The position numbers and the translations under genes were made by a program. This document shows positions 27,414-36,614 of a stretch of 64,000 nt of DNA, piece by piece (position 1 is the stretch's first letter; every line of letters starts with the position of its first letter). This DNA comes from Chlorobiales bacterium Clorobi_01 (lineage in GTDB: Bacteria > Bacteroidota > Chlorobiia > Chlorobiales > Chlorobiaceae), in NCBI GenBank assembly GCA_001602925.1, contig LUZT01000006.1, positions 64,569 to 128,568 of the forward strand, written 5' to 3'. The notes under the pieces were generated by a model. It saw only the letters and a program-made list of their open reading frames with translations, had not been told where the DNA came from and made no database searches.

Positions 27414-27845
27414 ATGAAAGGCATGAGCACCCGAATCATCGTGCTGCTTTTTCTGCTGCTGCCCGCGCTGCTCGGCGCATGTGGCGGCCATAAAAAAGAG
27501 CAGTCCGCATTTCCATCCGCCAGCCCGACAGCGCCTGCTGTCGCTGCGAAGCTCGCGACCGTTACGGAGTCCGCTGACAGATTCGGCCAGAAGATGCTGC
27601 TCGTACCGGCTTCGTCGGTATTGAAAAAAGAGGGGATCGATCAGGTTTTCGTTGTCGGCCCGGACAGCACCGTCACGCTGCGGTGGATCAGCACAGGCCA
27701 TCTCCTGGGTAGAAACATCATCGTGCTCAGCGGTCTTGAAAAGGGTGAGGCAGTTGTCGAGTTACCCTCGGCAGAGCTGCGAGAGGGCGCAAGGATTACA
27801 ACAGACACGCACACGCAAGACAGAGCGAAGGAGGCTCAACAATAA
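27414..27845 (+). CDS. minimal RND adaptor lipoprotein (truncated membrane-fusion protein)
   Basis: 143-residue lipoprotein in the place of the periplasmic adaptor of an RND system. Signal peptide with lipobox LLGACGG, then a short Ser/Pro linker. Directly after that comes a segment (MLLVPASSVLKKEGIDQVFV) that matches the membrane-proximal end of adaptor proteins. The lipoyl hairpin, coiled coil and beta-barrel (usually about 250 residues) are absent. The stop overlaps the start of the pump gene (TAATG). ATG 27414 or 27423 are both possible starts. It looks like an internally deleted adaptor kept in frame, not a frameshift, because no remnant is seen upstream. Confidence 0.7.
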   Translation: MKGMSTRIIVLLFLLLPALLGACGGHKKEQSAFPSASPTAPAVAAKLATVTESADRFGQKMLLVPASSVLKKEGIDQVFVVGPDSTVTLRWISTGHLLGRNIIVLSGLEKGEAVVELPSAELREGARITTDTHTQDRAKEAQQ

Positions 27846-30800
27846 TGAATGAAGGTATAGCCGGGAGGCTTGCAAAGCAGTTTATCAACTCGAAGATAAC
27901 GCCGCTGCTCATGCTGGCCGCTCTTCTGGTAGGCATCATGGCGACGTTCATGACGCCGCGCGAAGAGGAGCCGCAGATCGTCGTGCCGATGGTCGATATT
28001 TACATCCCCTATCCCGGTGCGACCGCCGCCGAGGTTCAGGAGCGTGTAGCCAAACCCATCGAGCGCGCCGTGACCGAGATCAAGGGAGTCGACTATGTCT
28101 ATTCGACCTCGATGCCCGATTTTGCGCTCGTGACCGTCCGCTACAAGGTTGGCGACAGCGCCGAGGAGAGCATGGTCAAGCTCTGGGCGACTTTGATGAA
28201 GTACATGGACAAGATGCCGCCCGGCGCGCAGATGCCTCTCATCAAGAAGGTCTCCATCGACGATGTGCCGGTGCTCAACCTCACCTTCTGGAGCAAGGAC
28301 AAGAGTCCGTACGAGCTTCGCCGGATCGCCGTCAGCGTGGCCGACCAGCTCAAGCAGACCGAGAATATCGGTGACGTCGAGATCAAGGGCGGTCTGAAGC
28401 GCCAGATCAGGGTGCAGCTCGACAAGGGCAAGCTCGCGCGCTTCAACATCACGCCGCTGCAGATTGCCCGCCAGATCCAGAGCACCAACAGCCAGATGAC
28501 TTCGGGTGATTTCAAGGACATGAACGAAAATATCGTCGTCAAGTCGGGCAAATTCCTGCAAAGCAAGGAAGATGTTGGCAACATCGTGGTCGGTATCTAC
28601 GGTGTCGCGCCGGTGACGCTGAAAGATGTGGCCACCATCACCGATGGGCCGGAAGAGGTCAACAATTATACCGCATTCGGCTGGGGCGCGGCTTCCGGCG
28701 AGAAGGACAAGTCCGACTATCCCGCTGTGACCCTCACGGTTGCCAAGAAGCAGGGCACCGACGCTACAGCGCTTGCCGACAAGGTTCTGGAGAAGGTTGA
28801 CGGCATGAAAGGCTCGGTCATTCCTGCCGACGTGACCGTCACCGAGACGAGGAACTATGGCGAGACCGCGTCCGAAAAAGTGTTCACGCTGCTCGAGCAC
28901 CTCATCATGGCGGTCGTCGCCGTGACGATCGTGGTGGGCTTCTTCCTCGGCTGGCGTGGCGCGCTCGTGGTGTTCATGTCGGTGCCGATCACCTTCGCGC
29001 TCACGCTGCTGGTTTACTTCCTCTTGCACTACACGCTCAACCGCGTGACGCTCTTCGCGCTCATCTTCGTGACCGGCATCGTGGTCGATGACTCGATCAT
29101 CATCGCCGAGAACATTCACCGCCACTTCGCCATGAAGCGCCAGCCGCGCCTCCAGGCGGCGATCACCGCCATCAGCGAAGTTGGCAACCCGACCATTCTG
29201 GCCACCTTCACGGTCATCGCGGCGGTGCTGCCGATGGTCTTCGTCTCCGGCCTGATGGGCCCGTACATGAGTCCGATGCCGATCGGCGCTTCGATGGCGA
29301 TGATCTTCTCGCTCCTCGTCGCGCTCATCGCCACGCCGTGGCTTTCGTTCCGCCTGCTCAAGTCCGACGAGGGGCACCACGAAGAGTACGACATCAGGAA
29401 GACCGGCTATTACAAGATGTTCGACAAGGTGCTCACTCCCTTCATCGACAGCACCTTCAAGACCTGGGTCGCCTTCGGCGTGGTCGGCCTGATGCTGGCC
29501 GGAGCCATCGCCATGATTCCGCTCAAGATGGTGGAGATGAAGATGCTGCCGTTCGACAACAAGAACGAGTTCCAGGTGATCATCGACATGCCCGAAGGCA
29601 CGGCGCTCGAAAAAACCGCGCAGGTGGCCAAGGAGATTTCGGGTTATCTGAAAACCGTGCCGGAGGTCAAGAGCAGCCAGTACTATGCCGGCGTCAACGC
29701 ACCGATCAACTTCAACGGTCTGGTGCGCCACTACTATCTGCGGCGCGGCGACAACATGGCCGACATCCAGGTGAACCTGGTGCACAAGAGCGAGCGCAGT
29801 GCGCAGAGCCACGACATCGCCAAGCGCGTGCGTGCTGGCGTGCAGGAGATCGCCAACAGGTATGGCGCCAACGCCAAGATCGTCGAGATTCCCCCAGGCC
29901 CGCCGGTGCTCTCCACCATCGTGGCCGAGATTTACGGCCCCGACGAGGCGTCGCGCGTTGCGCTCGCCAAAGAGATCAAAAAGGCGTTCGCTTCGACTCC
30001 CGGGGTGGTTGACGTCGACTGGATGGTCGAGGACGACCAGAAGGTGTACGACCTCGTGATCAACAAGGAGAAAGCCGCATTCCGTGGTGTGACTCCCGAG
30101 CAGATTGCCCAGACCCTTCGCATGTCGCTGGCTGGCGTCGATGTTGGCATCGTGCACCTGCCGGACGAACTCGAACCGGTCGCGATCCAGCTTCGCCTGC
30201 CGAAGGCCGACAGAACCTCGCTGAAGGACCTGTCCAACATCTTCGTGCAGTCGCAGGGTATGAATTCACTGACCACGAGGCTCCGTCCGGGCATGCAGAT
30301 TCCGCTCTCCGAGCTGGTAACCATCAAAGAGAAGGTTCAGGACAAGAGCCTGTTCCGCAAAGACCTGAAGGATGTGGTCTATGTGACTGCCGACGTGGCG
30401 GGCGTGACCGAAAGCCCGGTCTACGCGATGCTTGAACTCGACAAGAAGATCGAGGCAATCAAGGTGCCCGGCGGCTACAAGGTCAGCCCGCTCTACACCG
30501 CGCCTCCGAAAACCGAAGGCAAGCTCGCCATGAAGTGGGACGGCGAGTGGCAGATCACCTTCGAGGTGTTCCGCGATCTCGGCACGGCCTTCGCGGTGGT
30601 GCTGGTCATCATCTACATGCTGATCATCGGCTGGTTCCAGTCGTTCAAGACACCGCTCATCATGATGATCTCGATTCCGCTGAGCCTGGTCGGCATCATT
30701 CCCGGCCACTTCATCCATCATGCTTTCTTCACGGCCACGAGCATGATCGGCATGATCGCGCTTGCGGGTATCATGGTGAGGAACGCGGTGCTGCTCATCG

Positions 30801-31078
30801 ACTTCATCCAGATTCGCCGCGAAGAGGGGATCGGGCTGAAGCAGGCGGTCATCGAGTCGGCTGCCGTCAGAACCCGCCCGATCATTCTGACCTCCGGTGC
30901 GGTGGTTATCGGTTCGGTTGTTATGCTTTTCGATCCTATCTTTCAGGGTTTGGCCATCTCGCTCATCTGGGGCGGCGTGCTCTCGACCATCCTGACGCTC
31001 GTGGTGGTGCCACTGGTTTACTACCTGAGTGAAAAGAAGGGTGAGAAAAAGAGGCTCGAAAACATGAAGTCGGCATAA
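27845..31078 (+). CDS. RND-family efflux pump, inner membrane subunit
   Basis: 1077-residue proton-driven RND transporter of the AcrB/HAE1 fold. TM1 is followed by the first large periplasmic loop (PMVDIYIPYPGATAAEVQERV). Motif FVTGIVVDDSIIIAENIHRH in TM4 carries the proton-relay Asp pair. The second half has TM segments with MIALAGIMVRNAVLLIDF. The short C-terminal tail is lysine-rich. Heavy-metal members carry a different Asp/Glu pattern; this one looks like a drug/organic-solute type, but with a regulator that fits sulfur species. The operon also encodes TolC and a mini-adaptor. Confidence 0.9.
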   Translation: MNEGIAGRLAKQFINSKITPLLMLAALLVGIMATFMTPREEEPQIVVPMVDIYIPYPGATAAEVQERVAKPIERAVTEIKGVDYVYSTSMPDFALVTVRYKVGDSAEESMVKLWATLMKYMDKMPPGAQMPLIKKVSIDDVPVLNLTFWSKDKSPYELRRIAVSVADQLKQTENIGDVEIKGGLKRQIRVQLDKGKLARFNITPLQIARQIQSTNSQMTSGDFKDMNENIVVKSGKFLQSKEDVGNIVVGIYGVAPVTLKDVATITDGPEEVNNYTAFGWGAASGEKDKSDYPAVTLTVAKKQGTDATALADKVLEKVDGMKGSVIPADVTVTETRNYGETASEKVFTLLEHLIMAVVAVTIVVGFFLGWRGALVVFMSVPITFALTLLVYFLLHYTLNRVTLFALIFVTGIVVDDSIIIAENIHRHFAMKRQPRLQAAITAISEVGNPTILATFTVIAAVLPMVFVSGLMGPYMSPMPIGASMAMIFSLLVALIATPWLSFRLLKSDEGHHEEYDIRKTGYYKMFDKVLTPFIDSTFKTWVAFGVVGLMLAGAIAMIPLKMVEMKMLPFDNKNEFQVIIDMPEGTALEKTAQVAKEISGYLKTVPEVKSSQYYAGVNAPINFNGLVRHYYLRRGDNMADIQVNLVHKSERSAQSHDIAKRVRAGVQEIANRYGANAKIVEIPPGPPVLSTIVAEIYGPDEASRVALAKEIKKAFASTPGVVDVDWMVEDDQKVYDLVINKEKAAFRGVTPEQIAQTLRMSLAGVDVGIVHLPDELEPVAIQLRLPKADRTSLKDLSNIFVQSQGMNSLTTRLRPGMQIPLSELVTIKEKVQDKSLFRKDLKDVVYVTADVAGVTESPVYAMLELDKKIEAIKVPGGYKVSPLYTAPPKTEGKLAMKWDGEWQITFEVFRDLGTAFAVVLVIIYMLIIGWFQSFKTPLIMMISIPLSLVGIIPGHFIHHAFFTATSMIGMIALAGIMVRNAVLLIDFIQIRREEGIGLKQAVIESAAVRTRPIILTSGAVVIGSVVMLFDPIFQGLAISLIWGGVLSTILTLVVVPLVYYLSEKKGEKKRLENMKSA

Positions 31079-31096
31079 CCAAAAAGGATACATCTG

Positions 31097-31405
31097 ATGA
31101 AACTGATCGCCCTCATAGGAGATGAAGAGACCCGGCCGCTGATTCGCAAGATGTTCACGGCGCACCAGGTAACCCTGTTCAGCAGCATCGCCATCAGAGG
31201 ATGTTCATGCGAGACGGGTGGAGAGCCGGTCGCATGGTGGCCCGCGGGCAAGGATATTCCCACGGTCTATTCATCCCTTTGCTTTGCGATTCTCGAAGAC
31301 GAGAAGGCGGAAAAGATCATGAAAGACATCGAGGCGAACCCTCTTGCCGTCGATCCGGCATTTCCGTCGAGGGCGTTCATGATGAATGTCGAAAAGATGA
31401 TCTGA
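31097..31405 (+). CDS. small PII-like protein (DUF3240-type guess)
   Basis: 102-residue soluble protein beginning MKLIALIGDEETRPLIRKMF, in the style of the ferredoxin-like beta-alpha-beta fold of PII proteins. Two cysteines in RGCSCETGG. Small PII-like proteins often accompany RND pumps and are thought to tune transport, so its place between pump and hydrolase genes fits that. Assignment rests on general shape and context; I see no signature strong enough to name the family. Confidence 0.5.
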   Translation: MKLIALIGDEETRPLIRKMFTAHQVTLFSSIAIRGCSCETGGEPVAWWPAGKDIPTVYSSLCFAILEDEKAEKIMKDIEANPLAVDPAFPSRAFMMNVEKMI

Positions 31406-31410
31406 GGAGC

Positions 31411-32064
31411 ATGGCCATGGGTATGCAGGTCGAGCAGATAAGAACGGGCGGGGATCGCAATTTCGGCTATCTCTGCGCCGACAAGGCGACAGGCGAGGCG
31501 TTTGCGGTCGATCCCTCCAATTCACCAAAAGCGCTTGTCGATGCCGCCAGTCAGCGAGGGTGGCGGCTCGTGTGGGCCTTCTGCACCCATGGCCATGCCG
31601 ACCACACCAACGGCAACGCGGAGTTCGAGCGCCTGACAGGCCTCCGTGTGCGGCTCTTCGGCGACCGCGACGCCCGTTCCGGCATCGAGGTCGCCCACGG
31701 AGCGCGTTTTCCGCTTGGCGAGGGCAGCATCTTGATTATCCACACTCCCGGTCACACGCCGGACTCGATCTCCCTTCTGGCCGGAGATGCGCTTTTTACC
31801 GGCGACACGCTCTTCGTAGGCAAGGTCGGCGGCACGTGGAGCGAGGCGGACGCCCGGTTGGAGTACCGTTCACTGCACGAGCGACTGATGGTGCTACCGG
31901 CTGGTACGAATGTATTTCCCGGTCATGATTATGGCACGGCGCCAGTTTCGACCATTGGTCATGAAAAAACTACCAATCCGTTTCTGCTTCAGCCCGATGC
32001 AGAATCGTTTATTGACCTGAAAAACAACTGGTCTGCCTACAAAAAAGCACACGGAATCAGCTGA
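31411..32064 (+). CDS. metallo-beta-lactamase fold hydrolase, persulfide dioxygenase-like
   Basis: 217-residue MBL protein. Metal site THGHADHTNGN (HxHxDH), then HTPGHTPDS, GDTLFVG and FPGHDYG. The stretch GHDYGTAPVSTIGHEKTTNP resembles the end of ETHE1/persulfide dioxygenases more than glyoxalase II. The start 31411 follows TGAGGAGC. It ends the regulator-TolC-adaptor-RND-PII-like operon. A dioxygenase would be unexpected in an obligate anaerobe, so it may use another chemistry (glutathione-free thiol ester or persulfide hydrolysis). Fold certain, reaction uncertain. Confidence 0.8.
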   Translation: MAMGMQVEQIRTGGDRNFGYLCADKATGEAFAVDPSNSPKALVDAASQRGWRLVWAFCTHGHADHTNGNAEFERLTGLRVRLFGDRDARSGIEVAHGARFPLGEGSILIIHTPGHTPDSISLLAGDALFTGDTLFVGKVGGTWSEADARLEYRSLHERLMVLPAGTNVFPGHDYGTAPVSTIGHEKTTNPFLLQPDAESFIDLKNNWSAYKKAHGIS

Positions 32065-32250
32065 ATTTTTCCCCGTTCGCTTGATTTTTGTCTCTTCTTT
32101 GCTTTTCTTGTTTAATTATGCTTCTTAGGGTTTTTGCCCCGTAGCGCGCCTTCCTTACAGTTAAAACATTCTGACACAGTTTCTACGCTATTAGTTTTCA
32201 AGCAATAGTAACGGGACAGTCTGTCCTTTTTTAAACGAGAGAACATCGAT

Positions 32251-32697
32251 ATGGATCAGCTCATTACCTTAAGGACCCTGCCGGTTTCTGCCCTCATGCA
32301 GAAGGATTATCATACCATCAAGGGCAGTTCTACCGTTGCCGAAGCGTTGCAGCTCATGAAAAAAAGCGGTGAGAGCGGCCTTGTGGTCGAGCCTCGCAAC
32401 GAGGATGACTGCTATGGCATTGTGACCGAAAAGGACATTCTTGAAAAAGTGATCGATCCGGGTGAAGACCTGCACCGTGATCCCTGGAATACGCCGGTGT
32501 TCCAGATCATGAGCAAGCCGATCATCAGCATCAATCCGAGCATGAGGATCAAGTACGCGCTTCGCCTCATGAAACGCACCAACGTTCGCCGACTCACCGT
32601 TATGGAGGGGAACAAGGTCATCGGCGTGCTTAACATGACCGACGTCCTTCACGCCGTTGAGGAGCTTCCGGCACACGACGACCATATCGCCTTGTAA
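32251..32697 (+). CDS. tandem CBS domain protein
   Basis: 148-residue protein made of two CBS motifs (residues 8-65 and 80-140), typified by [18 protein letters not shown] and [23 protein letters not shown] pairs bind adenine nucleotides (AMP, ATP, SAM) and act as energy sensors. No attached catalytic domain. It is monocistronic, followed by a terminator. The partner protein cannot be inferred. Confidence 0.85.
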   Translation: MDQLITLRTLPVSALMQKDYHTIKGSSTVAEALQLMKKSGESGLVVEPRNEDDCYGIVTEKDILEKVIDPGEDLHRDPWNTPVFQIMSKPIISINPSMRIKYALRLMKRTNVRRLTVMEGNKVIGVLNMTDVLHAVEELPAHDDHIAL

Positions 32698-32756
32698 GCG
32701 GCCAGCCCGCTGTTGACCGGATTTCACAGCCGGAGCAGTTTTCATCATGAAAGCAC

Positions 32757-32786
32757 GGGCGCCGCAGCAGGCGGTCGGCCCTTTTT
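32757..32786 (+). terminator. putative terminator after CBS gene
   Basis: GGGC and GCCC arms with an inner CCG/CGG pairing, followed by TTTTT. Weaker than others in this window. Confidence 0.5.
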
Positions 32787-32837
32787 CCAACCAGCCAGCC
32801 TGCCATTCGGCAGACAGGCAAGGATTTCCGATTGTTT

Positions 32838-34541
32838 ATGAAACCATTTGATATCGTCATCGTCGGTGGTGGCGGTGCCGGACTTTATGCGGCCATGGAG
32901 GCAATGAAGACCAATCCGGGCCTGAACATCGCCGTGCTTTCAAAGATCTATCCGAACCGCTCCCACACCTCTGCGGCGCAGGGCGGAGCCAACGCGGCGC
33001 TGGCCAACAAGGCCAAGGACGACACGGTCGAGATGCATATTTTTGATACCATCAAGGGCAGCGACTATCTGGCTGACCAGGATGCGGTTGAGGTGCTCTG
33101 TTCCGAAGCTCCGAAGATCATCCGCGAACTCGACAACATGGGCACGCCGTGGTCGAGGATGGATGACAAGACCATCGCTCAGCGTCCCTTTGGCGGCGCC
33201 GGGCGTCCGCGTTGCTGCTATTGCGCAGACAAGACAGGCCACACCATTCTCCAGACCCTGTACGAACAGTGTCTGCGCAAAGGCGTGTTCTTCTTCAACG
33301 AATATTTCGCGCTTGATCTTTCTATGGATGGCAGCCGTTCCCGCGGTCTGATTGCCATGAACATCAAGACCGGTAAAGTTGAGGCTTTCCCGGCGAAAAC
33401 GGTCATTTTCGCCACCGGCGGTTACGCCAAGATGTACTGGAACCGTTCCAGCAATGCGGCGGGCAATACCGGCGATGGTCAGGCCATTGCCTACCGCGCG
33501 GGCATTCCACTCAAGGACATGGAGTTCGTGCAGTTCCATCCTACCGGTTTGCGCAAAAGCGGCCTGCTTGTGACCGAGGGTGCCCGTGGCGAGGGTGGCT
33601 ATCTGGTCAACGCGCTCGGCGAGCGCTTCATGTCGCGCTACGCTCCAGAAAAGATGGAGCTTGGCCCGCGTGACCTCGTCTCCCGTTCGCTCGAAACCGA
33701 AATTCTCGAAGGTCGCGGCTTCGACAGCCCGGCAGGCAAATATCTGCATCTCGATCTCCGCCATCTCGGCGCTGATCTCATCAAGTCGCGCCTCCCGCAG
33801 ATTCGCGAAATGTGCATGTACTTCGAAGGCGTCGATCCGATCGACGATCCGGTGCCGGTCAGGCCGACGGCTCACTACTCGATGGGCGGCATCGATACCG
33901 ACAACTTTGGACGCACCGTCATGGAGGGGGTCTACGCCGCTGGTGAGTGTGGCTGCGTTTCGGTGCATGGCGCGAACCGCCTGGGCGGCAACTCGCTGCT
34001 CGACATCCTCGTGTTTGGCCGCATCGCCGGAAGGGCCGCTGCCGAAGAGTGCGGCAAATTCAATCCATCCGCCATTCCCGCATCCGAGGTGGCCGAAAAA
34101 GAGCACGAGCTGCGCAGCTTCATGCAGCCGCGCGGCCACTACGAACGCTACGGCACCCTGCGCGAAGATCTGGGGCACACGCTTGGCGTGAATGTCGGCA
34201 TCTTCCGTGAAGCCTCAAAAATCAAAAAGGGTATCGCGGATATCGAAGGCCTTCAGGATCGCTTCCGGCACGTCAGGGTTTTCGATACGGGCGACATCTA
34301 CAACACCAATCTGCTCCAGGTGCTCGAACTGAAGAACATGCTCGACCTGTCCGAAACCGTGGCCGAGGGCGCTCTTGCCAGGGAGGAGAGCCGTGGCTCG
34401 CACACCAGGACCGATTTCCCGACGCGTGACGACGAGAAGTGGCACAAGCATACCATTTATACGTACGAGAGTGGCCGCCCGAAGCTTGCATACAAACCGG
34501 TCACGATGGGCCGCTACGAGCTTCAGGAACGAACCTATTAA
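32838..34541 (+). CDS. sdhA: succinate dehydrogenase/fumarate reductase flavoprotein
   Basis: 567-residue FAD subunit. FAD motif GGGGAGLYAAMEA at the start; the SHTSAAQGGANAAL block contains the flavin-linking His; the catalytic Arg/His region is HPTGL and the capping domain follows; C-terminal RPTAHYSMGGIDTD. It interconverts succinate and fumarate. In green sulfur bacteria the enzyme runs as fumarate reductase in the reductive TCA cycle. With the next two genes it forms an HdrB-anchored (SdhE-type) complex. ATG 32838 is preferred over the TTG at 32832. Confidence 0.93.
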   Translation: MKPFDIVIVGGGGAGLYAAMEAMKTNPGLNIAVLSKIYPNRSHTSAAQGGANAALANKAKDDTVEMHIFDTIKGSDYLADQDAVEVLCSEAPKIIRELDNMGTPWSRMDDKTIAQRPFGGAGRPRCCYCADKTGHTILQTLYEQCLRKGVFFFNEYFALDLSMDGSRSRGLIAMNIKTGKVEAFPAKTVIFATGGYAKMYWNRSSNAAGNTGDGQAIAYRAGIPLKDMEFVQFHPTGLRKSGLLVTEGARGEGGYLVNALGERFMSRYAPEKMELGPRDLVSRSLETEILEGRGFDSPAGKYLHLDLRHLGADLIKSRLPQIREMCMYFEGVDPIDDPVPVRPTAHYSMGGIDTDNFGRTVMEGVYAAGECGCVSVHGANRLGGNSLLDILVFGRIAGRAAAEECGKFNPSAIPASEVAEKEHELRSFMQPRGHYERYGTLREDLGHTLGVNVGIFREASKIKKGIADIEGLQDRFRHVRVFDTGDIYNTNLLQVLELKNMLDLSETVAEGALAREESRGSHTRTDFPTRDDEKWHKHTIYTYESGRPKLAYKPVTMGRYELQERTY

Positions 34542-34556
34542 TCCGAAGGATTTTCA

Positions 34557-35594
34557 ATGAGCGATTCAACGATAAAGCATCATGAGGAGAGCCGGGATGT
34601 AACCTTCAGGGTTCACCGGTTCAATCCCCAGGTTGACAGCAAGCCCTATTTCGATGACTACACGATCAAGCTCGAAAAAGGTATCACCGTGCTCAGGGCT
34701 CTCAACTATATCAAGGAGCATGTCGATTCGACGCTGACCTTCAGGGCTTTCTGCCAGGCCGGTATCTGCGGTTCCTGCGCCATGAGGATCAACAGCATGT
34801 CGAAGCTTGCCTGCACCACCCAGGTCTGGGACGAGCTCGACAAGGCCCGCGAACCGGGTGTCATCAAGATCGAGCCGCTTCGGAATCTGCCGCACATCAA
34901 AGATCTGGTGGTCGAGATGGATCCGGTGGTCGGCAAGATGAAGAAGTATTCCAACTGGGTGGATTCCCGGATGCCGGAAGAGCAGTGGGGGAAGAAGGAG
35001 TTCCTCGTTTCCGAGGAGGAGTTCCAGACCTACGACAAGGCGACCGACTGCATTCTTTGCGCTTCGTGTGTTTCGGAGTGCACCATTCTCCGGGCGCACA
35101 AGGAGTATGTTTCTCCCGTCGTGCTGCTCAGGTCGTACCGTATGAATGCTGACAGCCGCGACGGCATTCACGACCAGCGTCTGGCGGGTCTCGTGCAGGA
35201 TCACGGGGTGTGGGATTGCACGCACTGCTACCGCTGCCAGGAGACCTGCGTCAAGAACATTCCGATCATGGACGCCATCCACGGCATCAGGGAAGATGCC
35301 ATCGAGCGCCGGGGCACCAAGGATACCAGCGGTGCCCGCCATGCCGAGGCTTTCATGGATGATATCGAGAAAAAGGGCAAGCTGGTCGAGGCCACCCTGC
35401 CGATCAGGACCAATGGCATCGCCTGGACGCTCAAGAACCTGCTTCCGATGGCCGTCAAGATGATCATCAAGCGTCGCACCCCGCCGCCGCCGCCGCTGGT
35501 CAAGGCGTCCAAGGGCATTCAGTCCCTGCGCAAGGAGATGAAGGAGATGGCCAGCCATGTAACGAAGGATCACGAAAAAAAATCCGGAGAATAG
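34557..35594 (+). CDS. sdhB: succinate dehydrogenase/fumarate reductase iron-sulfur subunit
   Basis: 345-residue Fe-S subunit. N-terminal plant-type [2Fe-2S] ferredoxin domain with CQAGICGSCAMRI, then the C-terminal cluster motifs CILCASCVSEC and CTHCYRCQETC. The subunit is longer than the usual 240-260 residues; the extra part is a basic C-terminal tail of about 80 residues. AAGGA lies before the ATG, and it starts 15 bases after sdhA. It links the FAD subunit to the HdrB-like partner encoded next. Confidence 0.92.
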   Translation: MSDSTIKHHEESRDVTFRVHRFNPQVDSKPYFDDYTIKLEKGITVLRALNYIKEHVDSTLTFRAFCQAGICGSCAMRINSMSKLACTTQVWDELDKAREPGVIKIEPLRNLPHIKDLVVEMDPVVGKMKKYSNWVDSRMPEEQWGKKEFLVSEEEFQTYDKATDCILCASCVSECTILRAHKEYVSPVVLLRSYRMNADSRDGIHDQRLAGLVQDHGVWDCTHCYRCQETCVKNIPIMDAIHGIREDAIERRGTKDTSGARHAEAFMDDIEKKGKLVEATLPIRTNGIAWTLKNLLPMAVKMIIKRRTPPPPPLVKASKGIQSLRKEMKEMASHVTKDHEKKSGE

Positions 35595-35598
35595 CAGT

Positions 35599-36450
35599 AT
35601 GAAGCGTTACGCCTACTATCAGAGCTGCATCAATGAAGCGATGACCAAAGAGGTCGATCGGTCGCTTGACCTCTGGCAGCATGATCTTGGCATTGAAATG
35701 GTCAAGTTGCATGAAAGCGTTTGCTGTGGCGGCAGCAATCTCGACTACGTGAGCCCGAAGCAGTTCGCGCTGGTCAACGCCCGCAATATTGCCCTGGCCG
35801 AAAAGCAGGGGCTTGATCTGGTCGTCTCCTGCAATACCTGCCTGATGACCATCAGAACAGCCAAAAAGAAGCTTGACGAGTCACCTGCACTGCGAGCTGA
35901 AGTCAACGAGATTCTCAAGGAGGAGGGACTCGAATATCGCGGTACCTCCGATGTGCGCCACCTGCTTTGGGTGCTCATCGACGACGTCGGTCTCGATGTC
36001 ATTCGCAAGAAGGTGAAAACACCGCTCACCAAACTCCGTATTGCGCCGTTCTATGGTTGCCATATCCTGCGTCCTTCGACCGTGCTCGGCAAGGACGATC
36101 CGCTCGAACCGACCTCTCTCGATCTTCTGCTCGACGCTCTGGGCGCAAAGACGATTCCCTACGAGCACAAGAACCGCTGCTGTGGCTTCCACACGCTGCT
36201 GGTCGCCGAGGAGGAGTCGCTGAACGTGGCTGCCGAGGCGCTGAAGGAGGCGATGGACGAGAAGGCTGACTTTATCGTGACGCCCTGCCCTCTCTGCCAC
36301 ACCGTGCTGGACGGGTATCAGGCCAAGGCGCTCAAGCACAACGGCCTCAAGGGAGCGATTCCGGTCTATCATCTCTCCGAAGTTGTGGGTCTTGCGCTCG
36401 GGTACTCCGACCGGCAACTCGGCATCAAACGGCATATCGTTACAGCCTGA
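35599..36450 (+). CDS. HdrB-like membrane-associated subunit of succinate dehydrogenase/fumarate reductase
   Basis: 283-residue protein with two CCG domains: CxxxxxCCGG (ESVCCGGSNLDYV) and the second with NRCCGFHTLL and CPLCHTVLD. This is the heterodisulfide reductase subunit B fold, which binds non-cubane [4Fe-4S] clusters. In type-E (SdhE) succinate:quinone reductases and in thiol:fumarate reductases it replaces the usual membrane anchor. There are no obvious transmembrane helices, so membrane contact is probably through amphipathic helices. Third gene of the operon; a terminator follows. Electron partner (quinone or low-potential donor) is uncertain. Confidence 0.87.
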   Translation: MKRYAYYQSCINEAMTKEVDRSLDLWQHDLGIEMVKLHESVCCGGSNLDYVSPKQFALVNARNIALAEKQGLDLVVSCNTCLMTIRTAKKKLDESPALRAEVNEILKEEGLEYRGTSDVRHLLWVLIDDVGLDVIRKKVKTPLTKLRIAPFYGCHILRPSTVLGKDDPLEPTSLDLLLDALGAKTIPYEHKNRCCGFHTLLVAEEESLNVAAEALKEAMDEKADFIVTPCPLCHTVLDGYQAKALKHNGLKGAIPVYHLSEVVGLALGYSDRQLGIKRHIVTA

Positions 36451-36463
36451 TCGATCAGCTTTT

Positions 36464-36496
36464 ACGGGCGCCACGAGAAGGGCGCCCGCCTGTTTT
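36464..36496 (+). terminator. terminator after sdh cluster
   Basis: CGGGCGCC and GGCGCCCG stem, followed by TGTTTT. Ends the three-gene operon. Confidence 0.75.
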
Positions 36497-36614
36497 AAAA
36501 TCCGGCTGAAAAAGTGTACCTTTGCACCTGATTTATTTAATGTCTGCAAGGTTTCCGGTCTCGGCCCGGCCTTAAGGGCAGCTCTTTTCACAACATCACT
36601 AATCATCGCACTCC

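Noticed and set aside
27836-30157. Very long minus-strand open frame opposite the RND pump gene
   Set aside because: Low-complexity His/Asp/Arg/Gly-rich translation typical of the antisense of a GC-rich gene; no start signal or domain.
32940-34178. Minus-strand open frame opposite sdhA
   Set aside because: Antisense shadow of a strongly conserved flavoprotein gene; no ribosome binding site.
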